A stretch of DNA of 64,000 nt, from NCBI GenBank assembly GCA_947172415.1, contig OX359195.1, positions 3,137,501 to 3,201,500 of the forward strand, written 5' to 3'. Below, piece by piece: positions 1-11,000 of this stretch; position 1 is the stretch's first letter; each line of letters begins with the position of its first letter. Source of the stretch: Chondrosia reniformis (lineage: Eukaryota > Porifera > Demospongiae > Chondrillida > Chondrillidae). The translations under genes were made by a program, and so were the position numbers. Under the pieces are notes generated by a model. The model had not been told where the DNA came from. It made no database searches and was given only the letters and a program-made list of their open reading frames with translations.

Positions 1-390
1 AGAGTTGTTGCAATGTAATTCAACTCAGTACGAGATGAACCATTGATTCAGACATTTGGTATTTGCACTTGGCTGAAAAGCCGTTGGTGCGAAGCTACCA
101 TCTGCTGGATTATGACTGAACGCCTCTAAGTCAGAAGCCACGCCAGAAGGCAACAACACATCCCTCGACGAATTGCAGGCGAACAAGGATAGGAACTTTT
201 TCCCAGAGTCAGAAGCTGCAGTCGGGCCGGGGAAGGAAAAATTCCTCTGGCCTCCTGCTCCAATCCAACTGGGTGATTTGTTGAGCCAAATCCTTTGCAG
301 ACGACTTAGTCAAGGAACGGGGTATTGTAAGCTTTAGAGTAGCCCCACGCTACTATGCGCTGAGATTAAGCCTTTGTTCTGGAGATTTGT
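1..390 (+). rRNA. 28S rRNA gene, 3' terminal part (partial at window edge)
   Basis: The sequence matches the last ~390 bases of eukaryotic large-subunit rRNA: the sarcin-ricin loop region (27-41), the GACTGAACGCCTCTAAGTCAG block near 114-134, and the terminal GATTAAGCCTTTGTTCT near 363-380. The 3' end is set near 390 by comparison with the known end of metazoan 28S. The 5' part lies outside the window. Two oddities: the sarcin-ricin loop reads AGTACGAGATGAACC where the near-universal form has GAGAGGAACC (T at 36 instead of G), and the preceding block reads CAATGTAATTC, one G short of the usual ATGGTAAT. The flanking stem is kept by compensating bases (TCAA with TTGA). The copy may therefore be a decaying edge unit of an rDNA array, or carry assembly errors. 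Confidence 0.95.
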
Positions 391-599
391 AGCAACTTGA
401 AGGGAACAGTAGTTCCATGTTTTCAATAATATACGCCTCTTCATAGAAGATTTTCCAATTTTTGTTCTTCTTCTGTCAAACTAAATTTGTTTAGAATAAA
501 ACATCTTCCTTGGCGGAATGATTTTATTGATGGGAAGAGGAGGCCTGGAAAGAGAGGTCCTTGGACTTAAAACCTCCAGGCTCAATCCGTTATTGTACA
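391..599 (+). other. Start of 28S 3' external spacer
   Basis: Unique sequence directly after the 28S end. It holds a T-rich run (450-480) and no open reading frame of note. Its position makes it the 3' external transcribed spacer of the rDNA unit; that is inferred from location only. Confidence 0.5.
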
Positions 600-920
600 G
601 TTGTCAATTTGAAGTGACTGTATTTCAATCGAGACTACTGTTCCTAATTTGTTAAAAGAATTTGTAAATTTAGAGTGACTAAATTTCAGTCGAGACTTCT
701 CGACTTCATTGTGTCAAACGAGGGTTGTGAATTTGGAGTGACTAAATTTCAGTCGAGGCCACTAGGCCTAATCCATTGAAATTTCAATGGACTAGGCCTA
801 GTGGCCTCGTCTGAAAATTAGTCACTCCAAATTCACAACTCGACTTTCAATGGATTAGGCCTAGTGGCCTCGACTGAAATTTAGACACTCCAAATTCACA
901 ACTCGACTTTCTAGGGGCCT
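600..920. repeat. Spacer subrepeats forming a palindrome
   Basis: A ~40-60 base unit (core GGAGTGACTAAATTTCAGTC) occurs three times forward (about 604-640, 660-705, 724-770) and then twice inverted (about 781-840 and 841-905). The last forward and first inverted units meet around 775 and form a near-perfect hairpin whose arms carry GGCCACTAGGCCTAAT and its complement. Such repeats are typical of rDNA spacers. A role in rRNA 3' processing or transcription termination is possible but not shown. Confidence 0.75.
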
Positions 921-1085
921 TATATACACTATTTTGGCGCCAAAAGTTAAATAAGGTGTTAACTAAGACACAAGATGAAATTTAATTTTATGAAAGGAAT
1001 GTAGGTCCAATTAATTTTCTATTAATAATCTTGCTCGTATAGGTAAAAACAGACTCAGCATAACTATAGACACAAATAGGACATA

Positions 1086-2045
1086 TTACATAAGTTTACC
1101 CTTAGGTCTTCTGGTAGTAATATTTCTTTGGAGATGGGGTAACACAATATGGGGTAACACAAGACAGTCCTTAAGCATACTAGCTACTTTTTGCTTATAC
1201 TTGATCCTAACTAGAGGCTGCCGGGATAGGAAGGTTTTAAAGGTTGATTTTAGCTTAAAGTATTTGTAACCCTGCTTAATAAGCTTACTGCATAACTGCA
1301 AACTTTTAGCCTGAAAACTGGAGAAGTCACTACATATTCTGGAATACCTAATTAGTTGTGAAATAAAGACACCATAGGCTGGGGTATTAGGAATATTACT
1401 ATCTAAATGGGGGAAATTTACTATATCAAAGTTAAAGTCCTTTCGCTTATCATATACTTTAGTAATAAATTGATTACTAGTAATGGTTATATCTAATCCA
1501 AAAAAGGGGTTTTCATAGGGCCGGTATTTGTCTTTTTAAGAATATTAAGTTCTTTGGGGTAAATGTCACTAATCGACAGTTCAAAATCCTTGTTGTTAAT
1601 ACATAAAAGGTCATCAATATACCTATAAGTATTGGAAAATTTAATAGCTAGGGTGATGTTATCCTTAAGTATTCCTTTCATAAACTCATACTCATAGGCA
1701 AACAGAAAAAGATTAGCAACTGCAGGGGCACAGTCAGTACCCATAGGGATACCTACACATTACTTAAATACAGAACCGTCTACACATACATAAATGTTGT
1801 CAATAAGGTAATTAAAGAGCTCTACTAAATGAACAGCTGTGACTGCTTTATTGGAAACATTGTTAGACCAAAAGGCTTTATCCTCACAGACTTCTATATA
1901 TTGGGACTTCCTACAGGTATAGGCACTATGAATAAGGGTAGTAATCTTGTCTTTAAGTAGGTTATGGGGGATCGCTGTATATAAGGTAGAAAAATCAAAA
2001 CTAGCTAGCTGGGCTTTTCTAGTGGGTATAGACTTATATACATCT
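1086..2045 (-). pseudogene. Penelope-like reverse transcriptase fragment
   Basis: Read on the minus strand, 2045 to 1745 gives an RT block (SFDFSTLYTAIPHNLL and onward), 1744-1493 gives MGTDCAPAVANLFLF and the catalytic RYIDDLL, and 1490-1086 gives the thumb-like C-terminal part (VYDKRKDFNFDIVNFP, ISQLIRYSR). The YIDD box with MGTxCAP and the IYPxEL block matches a group of animal RTs I place with Penelope-like elements, possibly the Naiad type; the subgroup is inference. The copy is dead: an in-frame stop lies just before MGTDCAP and a frameshift near 1490-1500 splits the rest. Its 5' end stops within ~20 bases of the splice acceptor of the next gene. No endonuclease domain is visible here. 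Confidence 0.75.
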
Positions 2046-2065
2046 ATTCACATATTTGTCCACAG

Positions 2066-5000
2066 CTGTAGACTGTTCTACTAGCGTAGCAGATGTAGCA
2101 AATGGCTACGCAGAAATCAGTAGAGGGACTATGTTTGCTTCCTTAGTGGAGTACAGGTGTATCCCTGGTTATGAGGCCACGGGAAACACTCTCCTGACCT
2201 GTGGAGCTAACAACGCACTGATAGGAAGTGTACCTTTGTGTAATGGTGAGAATTATTTCAAAAGACTTAACAGTTTACAACTATTTCTACATGTTATATT
2301 ATACAAAACAGACCTTTCACACAAATAATAAATAGCATTGAGCATAATGCGAGGCATAATGTGTACGTATGTATGTTGCCACTTATAAAGCTTACTTTGC
2401 CTCAATGGAATAGTTTCATGAATACCTGTAATAAAATACATGCCATCTCTGTAGATTAACTAATTTAGCCTATTCATTTTTATCAAGCAACAACATGTAG
2501 TTTAGCAACTGGATTCTCTAATGAAACTGAAGTGGTCCTCTTCAACCAAACCATTTTTCATCCTTGTCAAAGTGGCTCCATATTGTCTGGCAAAGTAAGG
2601 ACTTGTGGAGAAGGAGGACAATTTATAGAATCATCTCCATCATGTCAAGGTACACTTAAATAAAAACTATATAAAATTGTTGCTGAGAATATTTTGAAAA
2701 TCTTTTATTACAAGCATACCACTCATTTTGTACTTTTATATAGCTGTTATCTGTGGTAGCCCTATGCCAGCTCCTAATGGAGATGTCATTTATACTATGG
2801 GGGGTAAATTTCCCTCAAACAGCATTTTAACTTGTGATACTGGGTATGGCCTAAATGGATCGTCCTCTAGATCATGTCTAGAAACTGGAAATTGGTCTAC
2901 CATGTCACAGCCATTTTGTGAAAGTAAGTTGAAACAACTGATACTATACGTATATCTGCATTTATAGTGCTCCTTCCTAAATTATGACTATATGTTTTGG
3001 TTATATGACTTTGGTATTGTGTTTCATATAGTTGTAAACTGTGGTAAACCTGAGCCATTAGGAAACGGCACTATTACATACAAAGATGCAACTTATGAAT
3101 CATTCTCACTATCTTCCTGCCTTCCTGGCTTAAATCTGATTGGCTGTCCACTAAGACTTTGTTTGAGCAATGGTTCTTGGAGTGGCTATATACTCACAGG
3201 CGTTGCTTTTAGGAGTTGTCAAGCAGATGGTACTTGGAGTAGCGAAGAACCATCATGTTAAAGTAGGTCATTGTATGATATATTAACTTTCATATTAAGA
3301 TCTCAGTATTATATATGTATGCAATTCATTACTGTTCTTCCTAACTAAAGAGTGGCATTTATTAAAGTAATTGGTATACATGCATATAATTAATGCACTG
3401 TAATGTAGATATGTAGTAGTTATACCTATCACTTAGTGAGTGTGGTATAATTAATATATATCACTATGACTTGAATCAATTGTAAAGGTGATAATAAGGT
3501 ATTGTAAGGTGATGATAAGTAAACATGAGTAGGCCTACTGGTGATATAACATTTATCACCAGTTCAAGTGTGAAATATAAGGTTTATAACACCCTAGATA
3601 TCACCCAGTTGTCCTGGTAACGTGATATGTAATCATAAATTTCATTTTTAGTTGTCGACTGTGGCTTACTAGAAGCTGTGGAGAGGGCTACTATTGAATA
3701 TAGTACCAACTCCGAGTATAACTCCGTTGCTACATACATTTGTGACAGTGGACATGAAGTAGTAGGAGGTTCAATGCAGAGACGTTGTGAAGCTAATGGA
3801 TTTTGGAGTGGTATACCAGCAGTGTGCAGAGGTTAGTGCATGCATATACGTATACATAGCTATATGGTCTATAGTCCCATTAGTTATATAGTGTGTGCCA
3901 TCATAAAGTGCCCCTTCAAAATTCTACCATATTTTGGTCTCATAAGCTTTTAAATATGACTAGTGTAAATATCCTTGTTTAATTTTTGATATTTAAATTA
4001 AAAGGGCTGAGGAATAGCAAAAAAATGGTTTTAGGCAATCAAATCACTGTTGCTAAGATGCAAACTAGGGATTACATCATTTTTTATTGCGAAATATTAA
4101 AAAATTAAATGGCCGACTTTTTGTTTCTGATTTATTGTTGATTGTTTTGATGACATGGAGACACCAAAAACATGGAAGAAAAAGAGAACCTCTACAAGTT
4201 CCTTGGAGAAGGCAAGGGAAGCCAAAAAAATGAAAAACAATGAACTAATTAGGTCTGAGGATGAGGATGTCCAGTCCTGGGAATTGGAGGCTGTGGTTCC
4301 GAGCTGACAAGAGGATGGGTATTGTCCAGTTCAACCCCCCGACGGAGCAGGGTGCTTAGCCCCTCATGTGGCATCCTGTGGCTAAATCAGCCTCCCTGTC
4401 AGTATGGGCTAACCCCCCGTCTGGCAGCTACACTGGGTTACGTTACGTCATGAAATAACAATTTTCAAGACAGGCTGTGGCCTAGGTGCACCAGTGGTGA
4501 AGAAAACCCTGGGTCAACCAGAATAGGCGATTCCACTGGTGCCTCACAGGTAGATGTACCTGAATGTAATAACCCTTCTTCGGTCCCCGTGACGGGCCAA
4601 CCAGCCCTATGGACCGAGGAAATGGTTAGGGCACTAATTGATTGCTTTGAGCGATCTGAACCCAAAAGAGGTGGCTATCTGAAGCGTTTAGAGCGGGAAT
4701 GGCTGAGCAAATACCCACATTTGCCTCAGACCGGTCGAACCCTTGCCTTCCAAGCCAAAAGGAGCTTGGTAGGAGACGGAGTACTGCAAGTAACGGGTAG
4801 CCGAGATTTAGATTTGGTTAATGATGCACCGCAAGGTGCCTCTAGAAGGAGAAGGATCCAAGGGGTGATCTGGAACCTTCAGAGGGATAATATCCTCATG
4901 GAGCTCTACCGAGAAAGTAAGCCCATGGAAAAGGGGTATGCCGAGCGATTGTACCAGGCTTGGAATGCTGCAATGCCAGACCATAAAACCACAAAGGTAG

Positions 5001-8000
5001 CGCTAACTACAAGACTTAGTAGAATCCGCAGAGGTCAAGGTCTCTCGAGACTAAACCTTGTGGAACCTGACTCTTGTGGTGTAGCCACCCTAACTGGGAC
5101 TGTGGAGGAAGGTGTGGGAGCCCAGGGACAGGAGGAGCTTCACCAAGTTCAGGCTGGGACTGAACAAAATGGTGAGCAGCCTGCAGTCACTGTTGAAACT
5201 CCTGCACATGATCATCCCAGACACAGGACAAGTGGCAATGATAATCTGATGCAACTTTTAGGCAAAGCAAAAGATGCCTGTCTCCGAAAGAAACCTGGAG
5301 ATTTCTCTTGAAGAAAACCCTGTGGGGCGGTGCGGTTCAACCATGTTGATGCGGCACTGCTTCAGGAGGCCAATGATTGGGTGGAGAAAGAGTGGCAGGA
5401 AGGCCCTAGGTCGGCCTGGCACCTGAACTGCCTTGTCTACTCTGTTGCTATGGCTGTGAAGGGAAAAACAACCTACGAATCGCAGCCATGCAATCAGGGA
5501 AGGAAATCAGATAATCAGAAGGGAAGTAAGAGATAGGAAGGTCACATAAGTGACAGGAAGGCCAAGGGCCTTAGGTTTAGAAGACTGCTTGCCTGGTTTG
5601 ATGTGGAAATAGCGTGTCAACAGAATAATAATCCTATGACCAAACGCCAGAAAGTACTCCGAAGAAAGCTTAGGAGGGAGTTCCATTCATTAAACCTGAA
5701 TGTGCTGATCAGAGCTCGGGAACAGACACTGGGGAAACTCAGGGTCTGGACCCTACAAGAGCGAAGATCAGCTGAACGCAGGAAATTCCAGGAACAAAAC
5801 CACCTTTGGAATACCCAAAGGAAGTTCCGGATGAATGGCAATGTTCCAACCTCCAATGAAGCTCCCTCAATTGAGGTAGTAAGAGACTTTTGGACAAAGA
5901 TTGTAGGTACTGTTGGTAAGTTCAACAAAGACGACCCAGGGGTGAATGAATGGCTAAAGGAAACCAAAAAGAGGGTGGGTAGAACCTCCTCTGAAGGTCC
6001 CGATAGCATTGATGAGACCAAACTGAGGAAGGCCTTGAAAAAGGCAAAAAGCTGGTCTGCCCCTGGGCCGGATGGCATCCACACTTTTTGGTGGAAAGCA
6101 CTCCCCTCTGCACAGTCTGCCTTGGCAGATGTACTACGGAGGGTGGTGAGCAGAGATCTGTCAGTCCCAGACTGGCTTACAAGGGGTCGCACTCTACTCA
6201 TCCCCAAAAAGGGTGACCCGAAAAGTGCGGCCAACTACCGACCTATTGCATGTCTCAACACAATGTACAAGGCTGTCACAGCATACATTGCGTCAGAACT
6301 ACTCACTTACACCTACACTAATGATCTTTTGCCTATGGCCCAAAGGGCCATGAGGAAAGGGAGGTGGGGCTGTGTGGACTGTCTACTGCTGGATCAATCA
6401 ATCGGTCTAGACGCCAAAATTATGGGTAAGCCACTTAGTGTGGCATGGATCGATTATGAGAAGGCATATGACAGAGTCCCTCACAAGTGGGTGATGAAGG
6501 TGCTAAAAACCATCAAGTGCCCAGATTGGATCAGGAGGTCTATAGAGCTCTTCTCCAAATACTGGGCTACTGTGCTTGAGTTGAGGACTGCGGGGAAGGT
6601 GGTTAGGAGCACCCCTGTTAAATATAACAGGGGACTCTTCCAAGGAGACTCCTTATCGCCACTCCTCTTTTGTCTGGCCATAGCTCCTATATCCCAAGTT
6701 CTTAACAGAACCAAGGGATATGCCCTCCGGCATGATGGGGAAAGGAACACCATGTCACACTTGTTGTACATGGATGACCTTAAGATATATGCTGGAGGGC
6801 CTGATAAACTCAGGGAAGCCATGGAATGTGTGGAGAAAACCTCAAATGCCATTGGCATGAGGTTTGGAGTGAGAAAGTGTGCAACAGCTCACATGCAAAA
6901 GGGGAAAGTTCTGGCTGGCCCAGACAACCCTGAATGCAGTGAAGAATCCATAAGGAGCCTTGAAAAAGGTACTACTTATAAGTACCTAGGGCTAGAACAA
7001 CTGTTTGAGGTAGATGACAGCAAGGTCAAAGCTTGCTTGATCAACGAATTGAGGAGGAGACTCCACAAGGTGTGGGCTCTCACCTCAATGGTAAGAATGC
7101 TTCAGAAGCCTCTAACATGTTGTGTGCCTCTCTATTGAGATACTCTTACCCAGTTTTGAAGTGGACTCAAAGTGAGCTTCCAAAACTGGACCGAATGGTA
7201 AGAAAGATCATGAGAAAGTACCTGTGTCATCACTATAACTCTGCCATTGAAAGAGTGAATTTGCCTCGCTCTCAAGGTGGTAGAGGGCTCTGTAGTTTTT
7301 CATTTGGATCATGACAGGGCTGTTGTGAATCTGGCAAGATACCTCCATACTGCCAATGATCCACTCATAGCTGTTGTGGTTAAACACCAAAAGTGGCTGG
7401 AGTGCTCAAAACAGAGGAGGACTGTCTTGAAAGAAGCCAGATTGATACTGAGAAGCCACGGAATAGAACTAGAACCGGAAATGTGGCTGAAGACAGATCC
7501 CTCACAAAATAGTGTAAGAGAATGGAGGAGAGTGGCACGTGAGCTCCGGGAGGCTCAGACTGAAAGGTTAAAAAGTAACCTAGCCGAAAAGTCTCACCAG
7601 GGCTCATACCACAGACAAGTCACAAATAGGGAGTCTTATGTGTGGCTTTCTGAGGGGAGACTCAGACCTCAAACTGAGGCTCTGATTCTCGCAGCCCAAG
7701 ATGATGTGCTGCACACTAGGTGGTACCAAAATAGGATTCTGAAGAATTCTAACCTCCTAATGTGCAGAGAATGTGGCAAGGCTATGGAAACGGTCAAACA
7801 TATACTAAACATGTGTGAGCCCAAGGGATTTTCTCTCTACAAAGAGAGACATGACCGGGCAATACTGATAGTGTTGTGGAGACTGTTGAACGAATATGGA
7901 TTCAAGCAGGAAGAGCCCTGGTACAAACTAGAAGCAAAACCAGTCTATGAGAATAGGTCTGTCAAAATCTTGTGGGATCCTAGTATCCCTACAGATGATG

Positions 8001-11000
8001 AAATGACAGAAAGAAGGCCAGACTTAGTGGTTGAGGATCGGCTAAGTAAGTCCATCTTCATTATTGAGATGTCAGTTCCTGCTGACAGCAATATTAATGG
8101 AAGATGGCAAGAGAAGTTCCAAAAGTACCAGAAGCTGGCAGCTGATATGAGGAAACAATTTAGGGGCTACCGAATTAAGGTAGTCCCGATGATAATTGGT
8201 GCTTTGGGGACAGTGGACACGCTCCTGGAAGACCTTAGGGGAATTCCAAAGCTGTCAAAAAGTGCAGTAGAAGTGATGAGAGCCATGCAGAGAACTGTTC
8301 TCTGTTCGGCTGTGAGGATATTGAGGCGACATCTATCTGTTGAGGGATTGGGGCCTGGACGATAAGTAGTCCTGTCCCAGTCCTTGCCTGTCGACCTCTG
8401 GAAAGCAGTGGTGGATTGGTGTATGGAGGTACTCCCTCCTATTATGACGGTCAACTTTGGCCCGACGTGCACCCGTCTGCTGCTGTTGGAAGGAGGAAAA
8501 GCCAAGGCTTCTGGCTAAAAACCCAAAGAAAGGAAAACATAACTGACTGAGGGTTGTCCAAGCCAGATACTCCTTGCCTTAGTACACTAAGGCAAGAAGT
8601 AACAAGGTTCTCCGTTAAGGCTTTTGTTTTTCAAGTAAAGAGGATGTCCAATTAGAGGAAGATCTCTTTATTGAAGCAGATTCTGGGAAGAGACAAACAA
8701 TGGTAGACAACCATGGTGTGCAAAAGGGTCTCAAAATAGTACTACAAGAACGAGGGATTGACACTTCTCAAATGGTAAAGGCAGATATGATTAACTGTTT
8801 GAGTAACATGCACGATTTCAAATTTGAAAAAATTAAGGTGGAAAATCATATAGCAACAAGAGGTCCCAGGTGTCTTTTTCCTCCCAAATTCCATTGTGAA
8901 CTCAACCCGATTGAAAGAGTATGGTGTAGAGCTAAACTTTATGCCAGAAACCAATGCGACTACACATTTCAGCATCTACGCTAAACAGTGCAACCAGCAC
9001 TTGATTCATATACAACTGATGATGTCAGGAAATACTTCAGAACATTTAGAGACTATATAGAAGCCTATAAGAAGAATTTGGGATTAGTAAAAGCAGAAGA
9101 AGAAGTGAAGACATATAAATCCCATCATCATATTTTTTCACCTAATTCATTGCCAGCTAAACCTTGGATACTTGCTTTTTCAAATTTTTGTTGTGTAATC
9201 TTTCCTACTTCATGCCTCCTTTTTTAATCATATCACTATAAAACAATTTCCTTAAACAATTAATATTAAATTTCTACATATATGACACCATATATTAGAT
9301 AAATTTACCTTGATAAAGTCTCCAAAAAGGAAGAAATCTAAATTCCGCTCTGTAACATTTAGAGGTAATAACCCTTGTAAAGGTTTTCACTAAAATTTAT
9401 AGTTATTGTACAAAGCTGCTATTCAAAAATTCTAAATAAGCAAAAATTTGAAAGTACCGCCATTTTCTAGAGATTACGCAATTTGTGTTACCATGGCGAC
9501 TCAAAAACTTTATATCTTAATCAAAATTTCTTAAGTAATCACTCTTGCAAATTTTGTACAGGTTGCTCATTCCAAATTTGACCAAAATATACATTATAAT
9601 ATTTTTGGGCAAGTTATGGTGACACACACTATACTGAACTTGATTATGATATATACAAAATTACCACAGAACCTCTTCCCCCTGAGAATCTAACAGTGAC
9701 GGCTCTCAACTCAAGTTTTGTATGGGTGACCTTTGATCAACCGCAAGGATTAGCTCGATCTTGTCAAATTGTATACTTCAGGGTACGCGATGGCATGGAT
9801 TCAGTAAGTATAAACAGATGTATGTGTCTCAAATCGTTTTGGTATATTTCATAGTAACGGAATGAGAATGTAAGGTTTTTGAAATGCATGCATACGTATG
9901 TTCTCTCATGCAGGAGTTAGTAGCAGTGCCCCCTAACCGAGATTTAACTATGACTGACAAAACTGAAATTATTGGTCCTGTTATGGTTTGTGTATATATA
10001 ACCGTTAAATACGTAGATTGTTTAACCTTTGCATATTAACCCTTTGCATGAATTTCTGTATCCCTTTAATTAGATGGTGAATGTATCTAAAAATGAAAGT
10101 TTTGTAATTATAGAATTAACAGAAAATGGCATTTACATGTTTCAGGTACATATATGCATATATCTGTAAACATAACATTTCATTCCACAGTTTAAGATTG
10201 GGTTTTCAAATATTTTAAATACTAAAAAAGATTTCAGCGACCAGAAACTTATCTTGGCTGAAGGACCAAGGTCCTAATGAAATGCAACCAGCCTTCCAAT
10301 TACCCGAGATGGATAAAATCATCAAAGAGCCACAGACCCCTTTTGTCCTCCTTTGGCCTCATCATTGTGCACACCTGGGCGGTAACTTAGCATACGTATA
10401 TAACTGACTTCAATTTACTGGTCCACACTGGCAAAGGCTATAATGCATGGATAAATGAATATCACAGAAAATATAACCTAGGGCGGTTGTCGGTGACTTA
10501 GTTTAACTGCCTTCAACTTATTATACGCCGATATGGAAAAAGAACCAAAAAGGTCACAGACAGCTATTTTGCCCTCTGGGGCTCTCTGGTCATGATGATT
10601 TTTCCATCTTGGATGACTAGGAGGCAATCATTGCTTGCCCATTTATTAGGACTTTGGTCGCCCATATAAGACGAAGCTGGTTGACTTAACATATGTAGTT
10701 ATATTCATATCTTTATCATAGACTTTTCATAGGCTTATATTTAATTAGTACAATTAACTCCAGTCCCATACTTCTCTAAGATTTATGTACACACTATATC
10801 CATATAAGTTTTTTGCATATGTTATGTTGTTAATAGTATGTTTGTACATATTTTAATTAGGTTAGCTGTCAGAGCACGGTGGGTATGACAGAATTCTCTA
10901 GCATCACAGAGTTTAGGGATTTCTCCACTGAAGCCCCATGCACTGGTGCTTTTGATTGTAATCCAATGCTAGTCTATGCTATAGCAATTCCAGCAGCTGC

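Larger units (their letters stand above)
4274..8639 (+). mobile_element. LINE of the restriction-like-endonuclease class (copy A), near full length
   Basis: A 4.37-kb insertion bounded by the 11-bp duplication GAGGATGTCCA (4263-4273 and 8640-8650). It has a ~315-base 5' leader, one long coding frame from 4589 to 8365 interrupted by lesions, and a 3' untranslated part with a conserved hairpin. The order SANT/Myb-like domain, RT, zinc knuckle, restriction-like endonuclease is that of the R2/CRE/NeSL group of non-LTR retrotransposons; the exact clade is inference. It sits inside the transposase of the element 3891-9629. A second, damaged copy is at 47541-48974. Confidence 0.85.
3891..9629 (+). 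mobile_element. Decayed DNA transposon (DDE, TA target), split by a LINE
   Basis: Ends are imperfect inverted repeats: GTGTGTGCCATCATAAAGTG at 3891 and the complement of GTGTGTGTCACCATAACTTG ending at 9629, each flanked outside by TATA (3887-3890, 9630-9633). A transposase-like frame runs from ATG 4155 (METPKTWKKKR) into the LINE target site at 4273 and resumes exactly in frame at 8651. Without the inserted LINE the element is only ~1.4 kb, so it had already lost the middle of its transposase. It lies in an intron of the receptor gene. The family is a DDE group using TA sites (Tc1/mariner-like); closer placement is not possible from sequence alone. Confidence 0.7.

Noticed and set aside
5617-6858. 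Minus-strand frames at 5617-6234 and 6481-6858
   Set aside because: Shadows of the LINE reverse transcriptase on the plus strand, which has all RT motifs.
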